This document shows positions 49,201-61,935 of a stretch of DNA of 64,000 nucleotides, piece by piece. The stretch is from NCBI GenBank assembly GCA_013398275.1, contig VZSE01011443.1, positions 248,001-312,000 on the forward strand. Reading direction: 5' to 3'. Source of the stretch: Promerops cafer. Lineage: Eukaryota; Chordata; Aves; Passeriformes; Nectariniidae. Numbering within the stretch: the first letter of the stretch is position 1; each line of letters starts with the position of its first letter. The notes under the pieces are model-generated. The model was not told where the DNA came from and made no database searches. It worked only from the letters and a program-made list of their open reading frames with translations. The position numbers and the translations under genes are program-made.

Positions 49201-51769
49201 GAATGTCAAATTACTTCGGAGCTGGTGACACCTTGGATAATCAGGACTTGCCAATACATGACTAATTATCCAGTACAGACTGTGCTTGCCTAATTTTTCA
49301 GCTGTATAGTGTTTTTCCACATTAATTTTTTTTTCTATTTTTTCTATTTGAACTTCTCTGGGCAAGCAGCTGTGCATAGCAGGATGCTGACTTGGTTCAG
49401 CAGGAGTGATTTATAAAGGTATTGTACAAAGACACACATCTCAGGGCCCTTATTCAATTTTTACACGACTTCTTCTCAGACAGATTTGTATTTCAGTTGC
49501 TGCATACTCCTAAAATATTTAGCTGAAAGCATATTCATTAACTGAATTTTGTGTTACTCTTCGTGCAAAACATATCACTAGTTACCCCCAAAATATTTAA
49601 ACACTTGTAGACATGAATTGTCATATTGGCTGCTATTTTATCTCACTGACTCCACTGCACTCCTGCTTTAAAACAGTGCATTTCAGAGGATATCTCTTAA
49701 GTCAGATGTTTAAATACTTTCCTGATGTCCAGCCCAATTCTGTCCTTGTTACATGACTTGTGTAATTCTTCTGGCTTTTAAACCATAGTAATTCTTTTAC
49801 TGCCAACCTATATGTTGGAGATTAACTACTAATTATCATTTCTCATCTCCATAACAAAAATCATTGATGTTACCACTCTGGGATCATTTTTAAAGACATG
49901 TTGCTCTAAACTGGTCTGTGTAACTACCAGCACAGTGGCACGTACCCATAACTAAGCTACTGCACCATTTTGAGTCACAGTTTCATACAACTCTAACAAA
50001 AAATAATCTGTTTAAAAAATGGCAAGACGAGAAATATAGTAGTGTTTTGTTTTGTTTTGTTTTTTTTTTTCAAAAAGGAAAGAACAGGATGTGGAATTCC
50101 TATTTATAAATAAGTTCTCTCTTCAACTGCTTCTTTGTGAAAAATTTTGCACCTACATTCCTTGCTTGCAAGTACCCAGGACCTGCTAAAATGAGGAAGG
50201 AATTAAGCCAAGTGCTTTCCGCTGCTAACAAGATCTCCGTGAAGTGGAAGGTCTTGGAAGAACATAGGTATGGGCTCATACCACTATGCTTTATGCTGAA
50301 ATGGAGGCGTTTTGAACTAGATAACTCTTTAGATGTCCTGGTGTCACGTTCCCAGAACATCCAGATGCAAGGTTAGGATCTATGAAGTAAGACCAGATGC
50401 TCAAGGACAGACATCCTCCAGGCTGTGAAGAGGACAGATTTCCTCACTGTGTTTTGCTGTCCTATTGCCCAATGCACTGTGTATTGTAGAGCCCACTCTC
50501 AGCTGCCAAAATGTCTCCGTTGACTGAGACAAACTTGGGAGCCCATCTGTGAAGTCTATTCCCAGCACTAGGCATCTATATTTAGGGACTGTCACACTTA
50601 TGAGTGTAGAAAAATCTGGGGGGCTTGCTTTTTCTTTTTTTTCTGTTGGTCTGGTGGATCAGGAATTTACCTTAACTTTTTAACCAGGTTGAACAGATTT
50701 TCCTCTATCTTAAAAAATAAGGGGATATTTAAGTACTGTTTCCTTTCATTGCTAAAATCCTGTTCCAAAGAATTTGGAAAAAAAAAAGATATATAAAATT
50801 GTGGGACTCGATCAAAATTTCTCAATTGTTCTTTAATTTTTCCAATAGATGCCTGGTTTTAACATTCTTTGGAATAATTTTTAACCATTTGATACAGTCC
50901 TTTTCAAGCTAGAGAATATAGAAATAAGAAAGATAAAAAGTTATGGATCTTTCACTCAAATGAAAGGCACTTTCCATCTTCCCAAAACCTGTCTGTCAAC
51001 ACAGAAGAAATATGCGAAAAATGTGAGACAAACAAGCCATATGTTTTGCTTTTCATGCATCTGGCAAAAATGTGATTTCTTTTGCCATGTTTCTCCTGTG
51101 ATGAGAATTTATTTCACAAAACTGACATCACATATTTCCTCTCATTTCTTTCTGAGTCCTTATATTTACCTAAATCTGCTGTACCACACTGTCCTTTTTT
51201 TACTGTCCTAGGTGCATTGTGTCTAAGGTCATCAGAAAATTTTACTGGTCCATGACATTGCTAAAATTGCAGGACAGTCTTTAATCCACTGGAAAATCTG
51301 CCTAAATCTAAGGGCTGAAATTGTAAGTAAAAGAGTATAATAGCTTAATAGGGCAGTTTGTTAATAACCTAGGTATTGCTCTTCATCATGATGAGTCCTT
51401 TAGGATACATTGTTGAAAGATGTTTACTGGTTCAATCAAAAACTTTGGGGACAGTGCAAAATCATTGGCTTAATTCTTCTGTTTATGACAGCAGTAGTGG
51501 TCTCTACTGGTCTTGAAATATAATAAAATACAATATCTCCAACAATCCTTCAGAAAAATTAGATCATGCCTGATTGCCTTTGATTGCTACTTCCTGTGTG
51601 AAATGTAGGAATCACATTTTTACTTACATAGTACAGTACCAACCTATTCATTCCCTCCTTTGTCTCTTCTTTCATAGCTGTGATATCACATTTATTTCTT
51701 ACTTTTTCTAGTTTCAGTGCTCAGTGTCCTCAGGCATAGGATTTATTTCACTCTGTTCTATTCCACTAT
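46231..51769. other. AT-rich non-coding stretch
   Basis: No gene or named repeat beyond the (TTTTG)n tract at 50044. The frames at 50100-50376 (79-86 codons, both strands) have no motif. A GAACTAGATAACTCT segment at about 50315 is faintly CR1-like but unsupported by neighbouring CR1 landmarks. Confidence 0.55.
50044..50070. repeat. (GTTTT)n / poly-T tract
   Basis: Three TTTTG units followed by an uninterrupted T run of about ten. Simple sequence. Confidence 0.9.
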
Positions 51770-52305
51770 TGTGGTTTAATCCCAAATTGAACTCAAACCC
51801 ACACCGTCACTCACTCATCCTCCTCTGGTGGAATGGGAGAGAGAATCAGAAGAGTAAGTGTGAAAAGTTGTGAGCTGAGAGACAGTTCAACAGGCAAAGG
51901 TTTTCCAACCAAAGCAAAGCAAAGCAAGGAATTAATTCCCCACTTTCTATGGGCAGGCAGGTGTTCAGCCATCCCCAGGAAAGCAGGGCTCCATTTTTAC
52001 ATGTAATTGTGACTTAGAAAGACAAATGACGTAAATCTCAAATCCCCTCTTCTCCTCCTTTTCTCACCAGCTTTACATGTCAAACATGACTCCATATGGT
52101 CTGGAACATGCCTTTGGTCAGTAAGGGTCAACTGTCCTGGCTGTGTCCCCTCCCAGCTCTTCATGCACCTCAACTTACTTGCTGGTGGGGTGAGGTGAGG
52201 AGCAGAAAAGGCCTTGGCTGTGTGTAAGGTCTGCTCAGCAATAACAAAAACATCTGTTTCTTGTATGAATCCAAAACATAGCCCCATACAATTAAAATGG
52301 TGGTA
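51770..52305 (-). mobile_element. Solo LTR, avian ERVL-like family (diverged copy)
   Basis: Read on the minus strand this matches the LTR family of 32838-33405 from near its left end to its right end. It has ATGGGGCTATGTTTTGGATT, TGCTGAGCAGACCTTACACA, AAGGCCTTTTCTGCTCCTCA, GGACACAGCCAGGACAGTTG, TGGAGCCCTGCTTTCCTGGG and GATGGCTGAACACCTGCCTG. It ends with TGGGATTAAACCACA at 51770. The AAAGCAAAGCAAAGCAAGG stretch near 51918 is the family's own simple-repeat zone. The poly(A)-signal block is degraded (TGTTGAACTGTCTCTCAGC). The first 20-30 bases at the left end are diverged, so 52305 is approximate. There is no partner LTR or internal region. It differs from the plus-strand copy at many positions, so this is an independent insertion. 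The 103-codon minus frame inside it is spurious. Confidence 0.85.
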
Positions 52306-53506
52306 CACAATTAAAAAAAAATATTACCCTTTATTCCTTGAATAGAATCCAAAACACATCACTAAGACTAAATATATATTAATTTTATTTTAAATGTAAA
52401 TTAAAATATAGTAATATAGTAATTATATAGAGAGTAACTCTACATGGCAAAGCAAGTTATAGTAGTTTTTGGATTCAGTTAGATGTATAACTTTAGAACT
52501 CAGCCATGATATTGCTAGGCTGTTCTTACAAACTCCTATTATCCTGTTCTATATCATCTGTTCATACCATATGCTTGCAAAACATTCATAGTTCAGAAAT
52601 TTTAGGTTGACTACCTCTGAATTGAGCATGTTTGCAAATATTTGTAAGACAGAAACTTAATTTTAAATGCTAAAATTTTCACACTTCGAAGCTTTCTCCT
52701 TCAGAGCAAAAGCTTCTGGGCACTCAATCAAAAAATTAACTAAAACAACATTTTCAAAATTGTTATAGCGCAAATAAAGCAAAAAAAGAGAAAATTAAAG
52801 ATGCACACAAAGAAATAAACTGTTTTTGTTGACTAAAGTGGCACCACATGTGGAGGATGAAATAGCTCAAGCAGAGATTTCTTTCTGTTTCCTGTTCCTC
52901 TGTATATCATCTACACATTTGCCACACACCAACAACAGCCCACAGTTTTGGCATACAAAATTGCCAGACTATTTGGTGCAATCCTGAGGGCTTAACTCAA
53001 AATGAAAGCACTTTTATTTCACAGAATATCAACAAGCAGAAACTGGTACAAAGGGCTCAATTCTCAGTTATAATAAAATGGCATAGTCTCATTGATTTCA
53101 AAGGAGGTGTGTCACTTCATGCCAGAAGAAATTGTGACTCATTAGTAATAATGAAAATACAGTTATAAACTCCAGAACAATATCCTGTACATTTACTGAT
53201 TTCTGATAGAAGTCTAGTATGTCATTTAAATGAAAGCCTTCAAAACTTCATGCTGGTATACCTCAAACCTATATCCTTTGAAAACAAAACATTTCTTTAA
53301 TAATCTAATGAGTTGGAACAGCTAAAATCTGATAAAGTGCATTGAATATCTGAAAATCTGAAAATATCTTAATATCTGAAAATCTGACAAGGTCACTGAA
53401 TACATAAACTGGCAACACTGAATCACTAAATTAATGCTTGCTTTAAATAAACTCATCCTGATAATTCATACTGAAGTAAATGATTTTTTTTTTCTTACCA
53501 ACTCTT
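52306..53506. other. AT-rich non-coding stretch
   Basis: Very AT-rich at 52309-52430, then ordinary AT-rich DNA. Only the small duplication at 53345 is notable. Confidence 0.6.
53345..53387. repeat. 17-bp direct repeat
   Basis: AATATCTGAAAATCTGA occurs at 53345-53361 and again at 53371-53387, separated by AAATATCTT, which is itself related to the unit. A local slippage product. Confidence 0.85.
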
Positions 53507-53799
53507 AGAATCACAGTATCAGCGAGGTTTGAAAAGACCTCTAAGACCATTAAGTCCAATCACTAACCCAGCTTTGCCGTGTTCACCACTAAACTGTGTC
53601 CCCAAGTGCCACATCCACACACCTTTAGTACACTTCCTTTTGATCACCATTTCCCTGGGCAGCCTATTCCAGTGCCTGACTATCCTCCAGTGAATATTTT
53701 TTTTCTTAATATCCATTCTATACCTCCCCTGGCACAACCTGAGTCCACTTCTTCTCTTCCTGTCACTTGCTGCCTGGGAGAAGAGACTGATACCCACAG
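53507..53799 (-). mobile_element. CR1 LINE 3' end
   Basis: A well-preserved 5'-truncated CR1 on the minus strand. From its 3' end on the plus strand: AGAATCACAGTATC (terminal 8-mers), AGGTTTGAAAAGACCTCTAA, TTAAGTCCAATC, TGTCCCCAAGTGCCACATCC, GGGCAGCCTATTCCAGTGCC, ATTTTTTTTCTTAATATCCA, and the ORF2 C-terminal coding end with CTGCCTGGGAGAAGAGACTG at about 53770-53790. Beyond about 53799 the match ends, which is the 5' truncation point typical of CR1. It is closer to the family consensus than the CR1 pieces at 34277-35930, so it is probably younger. The 92-codon minus frame here is a CR1 remnant. Confidence 0.92.
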
Positions 53800-56700
53800 G
53801 CAGAGCTCATTCACTCCTGAAAGAAATGGGGAAATGACCCTACCTTTTTGCATCAGGCACGGTGAGACTGGAGATGTCTGGCTAAACTTGCTGCCTGGTT
53901 TGTTTACAGCTACATTTTGAGGAAGTGAGTCCAAGCTTAGACGAATGAACAATCTCAGTGATCTCAGACACATATCATTAAATTATGGAGAAATGGGTCT
54001 CCAAATTTAGTTAGGAAAAGAAAAATTATTTCAGTTATTAATGTTACTCTCCATTTCTCTTCCCTAGTCCTCAATATTGTAGTTATACTTTTTATGAAAT
54101 TATTGTGCTATTTATTGCACTTATAATCTTGGTTTTATTTTGCCTTACATATTTATTATTATAACTAAAGAACTGTACAGATAATCAATTCATATTGCAA
54201 GGATACCCAGAGACCATAATCAAAACTTGGATCACATACAATCATGTAAAATGAAGCAATTGTACTGGAATTGATAGCATGTATCTGATTTGAAATGCAA
54301 GAGAAGATCTACTAGCTTGAGATGAGGTTGGCTGGTATCAAATATTTTCTGTACTATGTAAAAATACATTGTTTGCTACTTTCCCCCCTTCAATTCAGCA
54401 GAAAACAACCACAAGGGTTATAAAGTGTACATCTGAGCCATTTGTTCACATCTGGTCCTTGTCCTGCAGAGTGTTTTGGGTATACACAACTGCCCAGGCT
54501 TGTTTTCATTATATGTATTTTGGAAAACCAATCCTCCATCATGGCAGTGTTACAGGAGAACCAGAACAATAATTCCACCCTGAGCTCAATATTGTGGAAA
54601 CCAGGTGGTTTAGAACTTCTATAAATTCAAAGTTGTGCTGCCATTAGTTTGATGATATTAAAGATTGACATGTCTTTGTTTTCTCCATTTCTATCTCAGT
54701 AAATGCTGACGCTGCTCATCATTTGCGAACCTCCTTAGTGAGCACATTATTTTTTACCAATAGCCTGCCATGTGCACTCTAAGTAGTAAACAACAGAAAG
54801 GAGTGATGTTTTCTGTAGCCCAGTACATCTGGCACTCGTGTATTCATAGCACCTTTAAGCATATCGGTCTGATTTTTCTGAAGCTTGCAAAGATATTTAC
54901 AGTCCCAAATTTTTGCAATACTTTCCAAATGGATCATATATATATATGTATTTAGTAATTGATAGGAATGGCATTTGGCGTCCTTTTCTTGGACAAGCAA
55001 AGATGTAGAGACTTTAAAAATAAATTCAGCCTGCAGGAAAATACTGTGAATGTGGGATACTTGGAAATATCTTTCTAAAGTAGATTTAGCTATTAAATTT
55101 CAGAGATGGCATGTTGGAATGTTAGATGGGAAAAGTGGTTTCATCACCATCCTACAGGGGTGGGCAGTGCAATGAAGGCTACTAATATTAACCAGATTTA
55201 CTTTGTATGGAGGTTAGTCTCCTGGAGCACTGCCTAGAATGGTTTGCTTTGCTGACTGGGTGAAACAGGACAAAAGGCAAATTTCACACCTCGGCCTTAC
55301 TACAAAAAACATGAGCTACATGGTAAGTGTGAACAAAAGATATGAAGTGGGATGATTTCTTTCAGGATTTGCTTTGTGGGTTTTTTCTTCTCAAGAAAAT
55401 CTAAGCACCTTTGAGAAGGCAAAGAGTGTTAGAGAGTAGTTTTACTTAAAAGCTGGAGGATTTTTAGAAAATAAAACTCCACACAGAAGGTATGGTTTTC
55501 TTCTTAGTGTTTCTCAATCCACTTCCATTATACCATTCTGGGAGTGGGTTTACCAATATTTAAAATATTTTTTATTGCTCCTTTTACTTTTAACACTTTA
55601 ACCATCTCAATGGTTTGATCCCTTTGTTATCTGAGACAGTGAATTGAACAGGCAGATGCAATGTGCAAACAAATATTCTTCGAGCTCTAAACTGAGGAAC
55701 AAAATATGAGTTAATCTCACCAATGCCATAACAAAACCAGAAAGGTTTTCTGCTTTTTAAGAAAAGTTGAGAGTGTCGAGAACATTCATGTAGTTAATTT
55801 TCTAATCAAGAAAAAATATAAATAACAATTACTTTAATGTCAGAAATTTCTACCTTCATCAATCTAAAAATGGTTTTCAAATAGTGCCTATCTTAAATTA
55901 TTGTCTAAAAATTTTCATACACTTTTGTATTGGAAGATGGTGGTTCTTTGGGTGTTTGGGTTTGTTTTATTTAAATATTACTTTTGTCAAGTTGCTCTGT
56001 ATTTTAAACAAAATTACAAAGGAGGAGTTAAATTTGCAACAAGAATGCTGAACTCAATAGCAATAAGTATTGCTAGGATTTGGAGATTTTCCAGAAATTT
56101 CCTCTATTCAAGAGTTGTTTGGTGTCAAGGATTATGAATAAAATATTTTAAAAGTTATTTTACGTATTGTACTTTTCTCTCATTAAAATATATGTTGAAT
56201 AGATCTTTATTATGCAATGATGTGGTTTTGTTTCTAGGAATCATATTTACATTCAACTAATTGGGTTTTGGTGACTTGCTTGGAATAATTAGAAAACACA
56301 TTTTAGAAACTCTATCATCAAATATGACTTTCCTTTTTTGAATAGAAAACTTCCCTGTATGCAATCTCCTCTGCATCATACTGCTGGTGGCTTAAGATGA
56401 AATTTTGTTGTGCAGTCTACATTCAGGAGTATTGACATATCTTACACCTAGTAAAAAAATATTATTAAATCCCCGGGAAGCAATAGAATATGTATGACTG
56501 CTATTATTCCTCCCGTTTAAATCAAAACAAAATTAAATAGAGCAACCAAAACTCAGAATATCTTCTTGCAAGGAAGAGACGTTAAAACTCATGTTGGTTT
56601 TTTCTAGACTCTGCATGAAAGCTCATCTTGGGTTGGTGCCAGTTCCCTAAAGAATAAAAGTAATTCAGAGATATTCTCAATTTAATGCTTCTTATTTTCT

Positions 56701-57005
56701 CATCTAAAGGGATTTCTCAATATACAGAGTCTTGGTTATCTGGTTCTATCTGTTGGGTTCTTTGAGGAATCTTTCTTCCTGTGATACACTTTGGATAATT
56801 ATCAGAAAGCCACTATTGCCTGCTTAAGCTCTTTAGCCAAACTTTGTGTAAAAATATCCCGCAGAGATGAACCAGTCTTTGCCATAGGTGTGGTTCAGTC
56901 AGTTGATTTTTGAGCACTTCCAGTCTTGCACTGGGTACTGCAAAGCCTCCATGTATCCTTTCTTTCTTGTCTAGGATCAGTAAATAGTATTGTTGCTAAG
57001 GAATG

Positions 57006-57029
57006 CACACGCACACACACACACACACA
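57006..57029. repeat. (CA)n microsatellite
   Basis: About twelve CA units, with one G interruption near the start (CACACGCACA), followed by TATGCATA. Probably polymorphic. Confidence 0.93.
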
Positions 57030-60000
57030 TATGCATATAGTAAATAGTACTACTACATACACATTAATTTGTTTCTTTCTGTCCATGTGTTACATTGTTG
57101 TAAGAAAAACCACTGGGTCAGGTGAAGCTCCCTGGAAAGAAAAATATTTCCTTCCCTGGAAATTGTTTAATTCATTCAGAAGGTACAAGATTTCAGAGAC
57201 TGCAAGCTGGCCAGCAAAGAGTCGAAAATCACAGAAAGGTCCCCACACAACTGAGTGGGAGAGCTTGCTGAGAGGAGCAACAGGCAGAGACAACCAGGGA
57301 TCCCAAATGAGGAAAGAAAACTTCCCCAGGGCCAGAAAGAGCTGTGCCAATTATGCTGCAACTCAAAGCTACTGTGCTGGCCAGAAGCTGAGAGCATCCC
57401 TGCAGAGCCACAGTGGAGAGCTGTATATGAGCCCTTTTTTCTGTACTGTGTATGACTGAATTGTGATGAGCTGTATTTACAGAGTTGTCCTAACATGTAT
57501 TCTAATTAAATCTGGCTTTCTTCAGGTTAAAAGTCTTCCACACTGTCTATGCAGATCTACCTCAAAGCATTACCTGACTCCAAGTGCTTTCAAAATGTCA
57601 GAGGCTCTTATTGTAAAAGCTCTGACAGAGTTTTTGTTCAAGAATGACCTTTAGACTGTACAGGCTTGTATATATGTGTTTATTTATGCATATATGTGTT
57701 TGTGAGACATTCAGCCTAACTTTGGCGAGTTCCCTTGGTTGCATTTTCTCTGCAACAACAGAAACTTCAGTGCAGACCAGCTTACTCTGCTTTTTTAAAA
57801 GACCTGCCTTATCTGCCCACTTATGATTTAAATGCAACCTTACAGTTTGTTGGGTTTTTTTAATACACAAAGCTACAGACGAGAAGACACTATCATTGTA
57901 TAGAAATATTGTCTTTTGCTGTGCTATACTTTCACTCTAAGCAATACAACCACAGTTTCATATACATAATGGGGTTTGGGGGTTTTTTAAAGTTTTTGGA
58001 TGGTTCTACAAGAATGCACCCTGTGGAACTGCATTCACAAAACTGAGACACATGTAACCATGTACAGAATTTTCAATGCAGTTAATCCTCAAAATTCTAA
58101 TTCCATAATGATATTTTGTATTCATAATATCATAGTTGCAGGGGGTGGCAGTAATGAGTGACTATTACATAAATGATCTATTTATCTGGTTTGAATTTTG
58201 CTTTAACTATTTGTTCACAGTAAATCAAGGATTCTTAGCCAACCTTATTCAACATGCTTGGGAGGAGAACCAGATTTGACCACGCTTATTCACTGAGAAG
58301 TAGGGAGAGCCCAGTTAACTCTCTGAAAACAGTGGTATTAGCTGTCCAGGACGGGGCTGCCTTAGGAGTGGTAGAGGTCTGTAGAATCCAGCTCTGTAAG
58401 ACTAATAAATGAGAACTAGGAATGGGATTTTAAGAGTGTGAAGAAAGCTAATTGATCAAATCACCTAAATTCCTTTCGTATTATTCAAAAAACCCAGAAA
58501 ACTCAGCACATCCAAACACTGGTTTACCTTTATCTAAAACAGAAATCTATGTCACTGAAAAATCTTGCTTTGTTGTAGAGAAGGTGTAACCAACTCATAC
58601 TTAAATATCAAACCTCAAACGTCTAAAATTTTAAGCATATCCTACCCTAAGATACACATCCATAGGACTGATGCATTCATTGGGGATTTGAAAGTTGGTT
58701 GACAAAGAGGGCAGCAACAGCTACAAGAGGATTTATATAAAATATTGTTACATCCTCCCTGTTTTGTATTGATATTTTAAGTTCATGAACATATCTAACA
58801 CTGAAATGCTGTACAGATATAGCAGATCAAATATTTTGAAAGAAAATGCCTGCAGTCACTTCTGTACCCCTTTGTCTAAATTAGCATCTGTGACCCAGCT
58901 GCATAAGCAGTTTTTCTGGCCAGGACTGAAGACTCCTTCCCACTACCCCATTGTAATTTTTGTGGAGCAGAGCCATTTAGCATGGGCTGTACTTCTGCAA
59001 GGGTTGGGCCCAAGGCCTTTGACAAATTTTGCATTTGCAATTGATTTGCTCCCTCCTGGGCTTGAGAATGAAAAGCAACGGATAATGCTTCAAAATCAGA
59101 CTTTTCATTATGAAATAATAAGGACTGGATGAACTGACAGCTTTTCTTCATAACGCTCATTAAGTCAGACATTGTTTTGATTTTTTTGCTGAAAAACTCA
59201 TTTGCAAGGACTGTAGTCAGAAGAAAAAGAATTGGATGAGATAGATAAGTATGGTCAAACTGTTGCATTATGATCACAGAACAGATGAAGGAACCAAGCA
59301 TCTCTCCCAAAAAACCACAGAAAATTCATTTTTATAATGGAGATAGAAGTCCTTTTCATTGAAACTCCAGCTGTTTTATTGGACTCATGCTCTAGAAAAT
59401 ATCAGTTAAACTTTTTTCTTTCTTTTGGAAATGAAATGAAAGTTACTTTCAAGCTCAATATTTCACAGCCTTTTGCCATGAAACAAACAATAAACTCTAA
59501 TGTCCCACGGACTAGTTGTGAAATGAAAACCCCATGGCACTTTTAGGAAGAATAGGTGAGTTCGTTCCAGTGTGGTTTTGGCAATTATATGCTCTCTGGT
59601 TTCAGCTAACTTAACATTCAGCTATTAAAAATATTTTCTTCACTTCCTTCAAACCCCCATGCCATGCTTCTGCTCGCTACTGAACAATCTCTGCCAAGGC
59701 CAGACAAGAGGGAAGAAATAAGATGAGCAAAACTTTCTGAAAGATACATGCTGCTAAAAACCCAAATTCTGCACTTTTCACTTCCTTTTAGTAAGTTTGT
59801 GCATTGTTTGTATAATATAAGTTTATAATCAAAATATTGGGATATTAGTATGAGGATAATCTGGTGCTTATGAGCAAGGAACAAAACTGACTAAAAGCTA
59901 GATTTTTATCTAATTACCTACTTTAGTTCTTTATAAAGATAGGAGCCTTAAGGAATTATTTTGTCAGAAGTGTTATGTAGTTCAACAGCTTGTGTCTAAG

Positions 60001-60153
60001 AAAGAACCAATCAGTCTAGTTCTAAAGGAGGCATGAGTAAATATTTCATATACTAATATCAGTTAGATAGGTATCAGATATTATTTTAAAACATATTGAA
60101 ATTATTATTATTAATTTTCTTCATGTAGGTTTCAGTTGTCTCAGATGAATAGC

Positions 60154-60169
60154 AAAAAAAAAAAAAAAA
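60154..60169. repeat. A16 homopolymer tract
   Basis: Sixteen consecutive A residues with no retroposon body attached. Confidence 0.9.
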
Positions 60170-60472
60170 GCATTATATAAAGAAGAAATATTAGATCTGG
60201 CAAAAAATTCAATTTGGGTGGGAAGAGTGTCTGATTTAAACCCTTTTAAGGAAATATTGTGACCTGCATCATAGGTGGGGTGGTAAAATCTGCTGGAAGA
60301 CACATGCTGCAGATATCCTCTGCATTCCTTTTACAGCCATGGACTCTAGAGAATTTGTTACTACATCATTACAAGTCATATTTTATGTCTGAAATATTTA
60401 TAATTTTATTTTATTGAAGCTTAATCTTCAGGTAGGACACTGGGACATTTTTATACGCCTCCGTTTTCACAG

Positions 60473-60540
60473 CCTTGCGTACACAGACTACGCCTTCAGG
60501 GCAAGTTTTATTGTGCCAGTGTAACATATGTTCCCAATAG
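60473..60540 (+). other. Candidate 68-nt exon
   Basis: A pyrimidine-rich acceptor, GCCTCCGTTTTCACAG, ends at 60472. A 68-base segment follows with two CpGs (two more lie in the acceptor region), and then a consensus donor AATAG|GTAAGTGAC begins at 60541. Frame 1 is open and reads PCVHRLRLQGKFYCASVTYV, ending PN plus a partial codon. The other two frames have stops. No partner exon is identified within the window, and I do not recognise the peptide. It could be a small coding or lncRNA exon, or chance splice-like motifs in a conserved element. Confidence 0.28.
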
Positions 60541-61101
60541 GTAAGTGACACATGAAAGGAAAGGAATGTGATTTAATGTTTCAATTTTACTGCTTGCAAT
60601 TTAACATATGGCAGTGAAGAAGATACAATCAATAAAGCTACATGAATGTGAAAGCACACAATAAAAGATACCTCAGAAGGAAGGTCTGATTTAAAGATTT
60701 ATTGACTCTAACTAGTCAAATAATTCAACACAAAAATTGTATTTATGGTCTTGGGCTCATTTGTTATTGGCAGCTTGCTAGTGCACAGTTAATGGTTTTG
60801 TAAACTTCTCCAGAAATCAGGTGCACATTTTGTACTTCACCTACTTGCATTTCACATGCATAAAGAAATTGTAACCCAAATCAACTATGCGCTACCATAA
60901 TTGATTTTGTTCCTGTAGGAGGTTAAAATTTTCATTTTCTCATTTTTTAACCTCTTTCAACATTCATTGATTTTCCTGATCTTCTCTTCTTTCTCCTCTA
61001 AATCACTATCCAAGAATTCTTTCATCAGTTCTTGCCAAACAATGTCCAAGTAAAACATGTTTCCATTTCTATATTAGTTATAAATTGCAAAGACCTTTTG
61101 G

Positions 61102-61116
61102 AAAAAAAAAAAAAAA
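61102..61116. repeat. A15 homopolymer tract
   Basis: Fifteen consecutive A residues. No associated element is seen. Confidence 0.9.
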
Positions 61117-61830
61117 TGTAGAGATACAGAAGCAGATATAAGAGATAAACATCCTCCCTTGTTCAAAGAAAGAACAAATAAAAAATGCATCTGATTTTGC
61201 AAGCATCTCTGGTTTTACTAAAAAAATACAATGAAAATTTAAGTTTCCAATGAGTTTTGTAAAAAATTCTAAACATTTTTTTAAAAAGTAGAATATCCTT
61301 TTTTTTTCAGAATAAGCATCTTTGGGAGAAACAGCTTTGCTGATAAGGGAAAAAGCAGGAACATCTTGAATTTTTCTTCTTTAGGTTCCAGAGAAGTTAA
61401 ATGTTGATTCTGAATCTCTTGTTTTCATTCATAAGTTTACTAAGTTTTACTAAGGTCAGCATTTACTGGATGTTATTAAAGCACATTCAGAAGTTACATC
61501 TCCTATAATATTCCACACGATTAATCAGGTTCCAATGAACTGAATATAAACTGATTGTGACAGGGAACTGTTAGGAGAGGATATTTTTAAAGGTAACCTA
61601 AAATTTCACTGTGCTTTGCTTTCCCTTCTATAATCAATTTTTACTTCGTGGAAGGAGAGATATTTTCTGATCCATTTTCTCCTCTATTCATTTTATTAAT
61701 CCTATTTTAGCATGCTTGTATGAATGTTTGGTACACACTCTGTGGTAAGAGCTTTGGAGGACACACATAGGTGGTTCAATGAGCATATTATAGCCATACC
61801 TGAACAGGTAGCAGCATTTTACAGGAAACC

Positions 61831-61935
61831 AACACAGTGCCAGCCAGATTTCAGATTTATGGGTCTAGTTCTGCAGCTGCATCAGTTTATAGGAGGTTTA
61901 TATGCCTGCATTGCCTGTCTCTTGGTGCTGAACAT
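61831..61935 (+). repeat. Inverted repeat, left arm
   Basis: This segment (ACACAGTG ... TTATGGGTCTAGTTCTGCAG ... CTGTCTCTTGGTGCTGAACA) matches the reverse complement of 62670-62758 over about 90 bases with only scattered mismatches. It also has a 13-15 base insertion after ACACAGTG that the other arm lacks. The strongest blocks are GCTGCATCAGTTTATA and TGTCTCTTGGTGCTGAACAT. It is either one of two copies of an unnamed dispersed repeat inserted in opposite directions, or a terminal arm of a non-autonomous element. No family is recognised. Confidence 0.85.

Larger units (their letters stand above)
53800..61830. other. AT-rich non-coding stretch
   Basis: Holds simple repeats and one exon-like segment (listed separately) but no recognised gene. 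57120-57440 is less AT-rich and carries most of a 177-codon plus frame whose N-terminal part is the (CA)n microsatellite read as His-Thr. 58785-59310 holds opposing frames of 115 and 144 codons with no motif. Neither is called a gene. Confidence 0.5.

Noticed and set aside
32838..52305. A full endogenous retrovirus bounded by the LTRs at 32838 and 51770
   Set aside because: The two LTRs are in opposite orientation, differ strongly, and enclose about 18 kb with no gag, pol or env sequence. They are separate solo LTRs.
56926..57459. 177-codon plus-strand frame
   Set aside because: It crosses the (CA)n microsatellite, read as His-Thr repeats, and has no domain. Overlapping minus frames are equally open.
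58785..59310. Opposing frames of 115 (plus) and 144 (minus) codons
   Set aside because: They overlap on opposite strands, have no family motif, splice context or codon bias that I can see, and are within chance expectation for this length of DNA.
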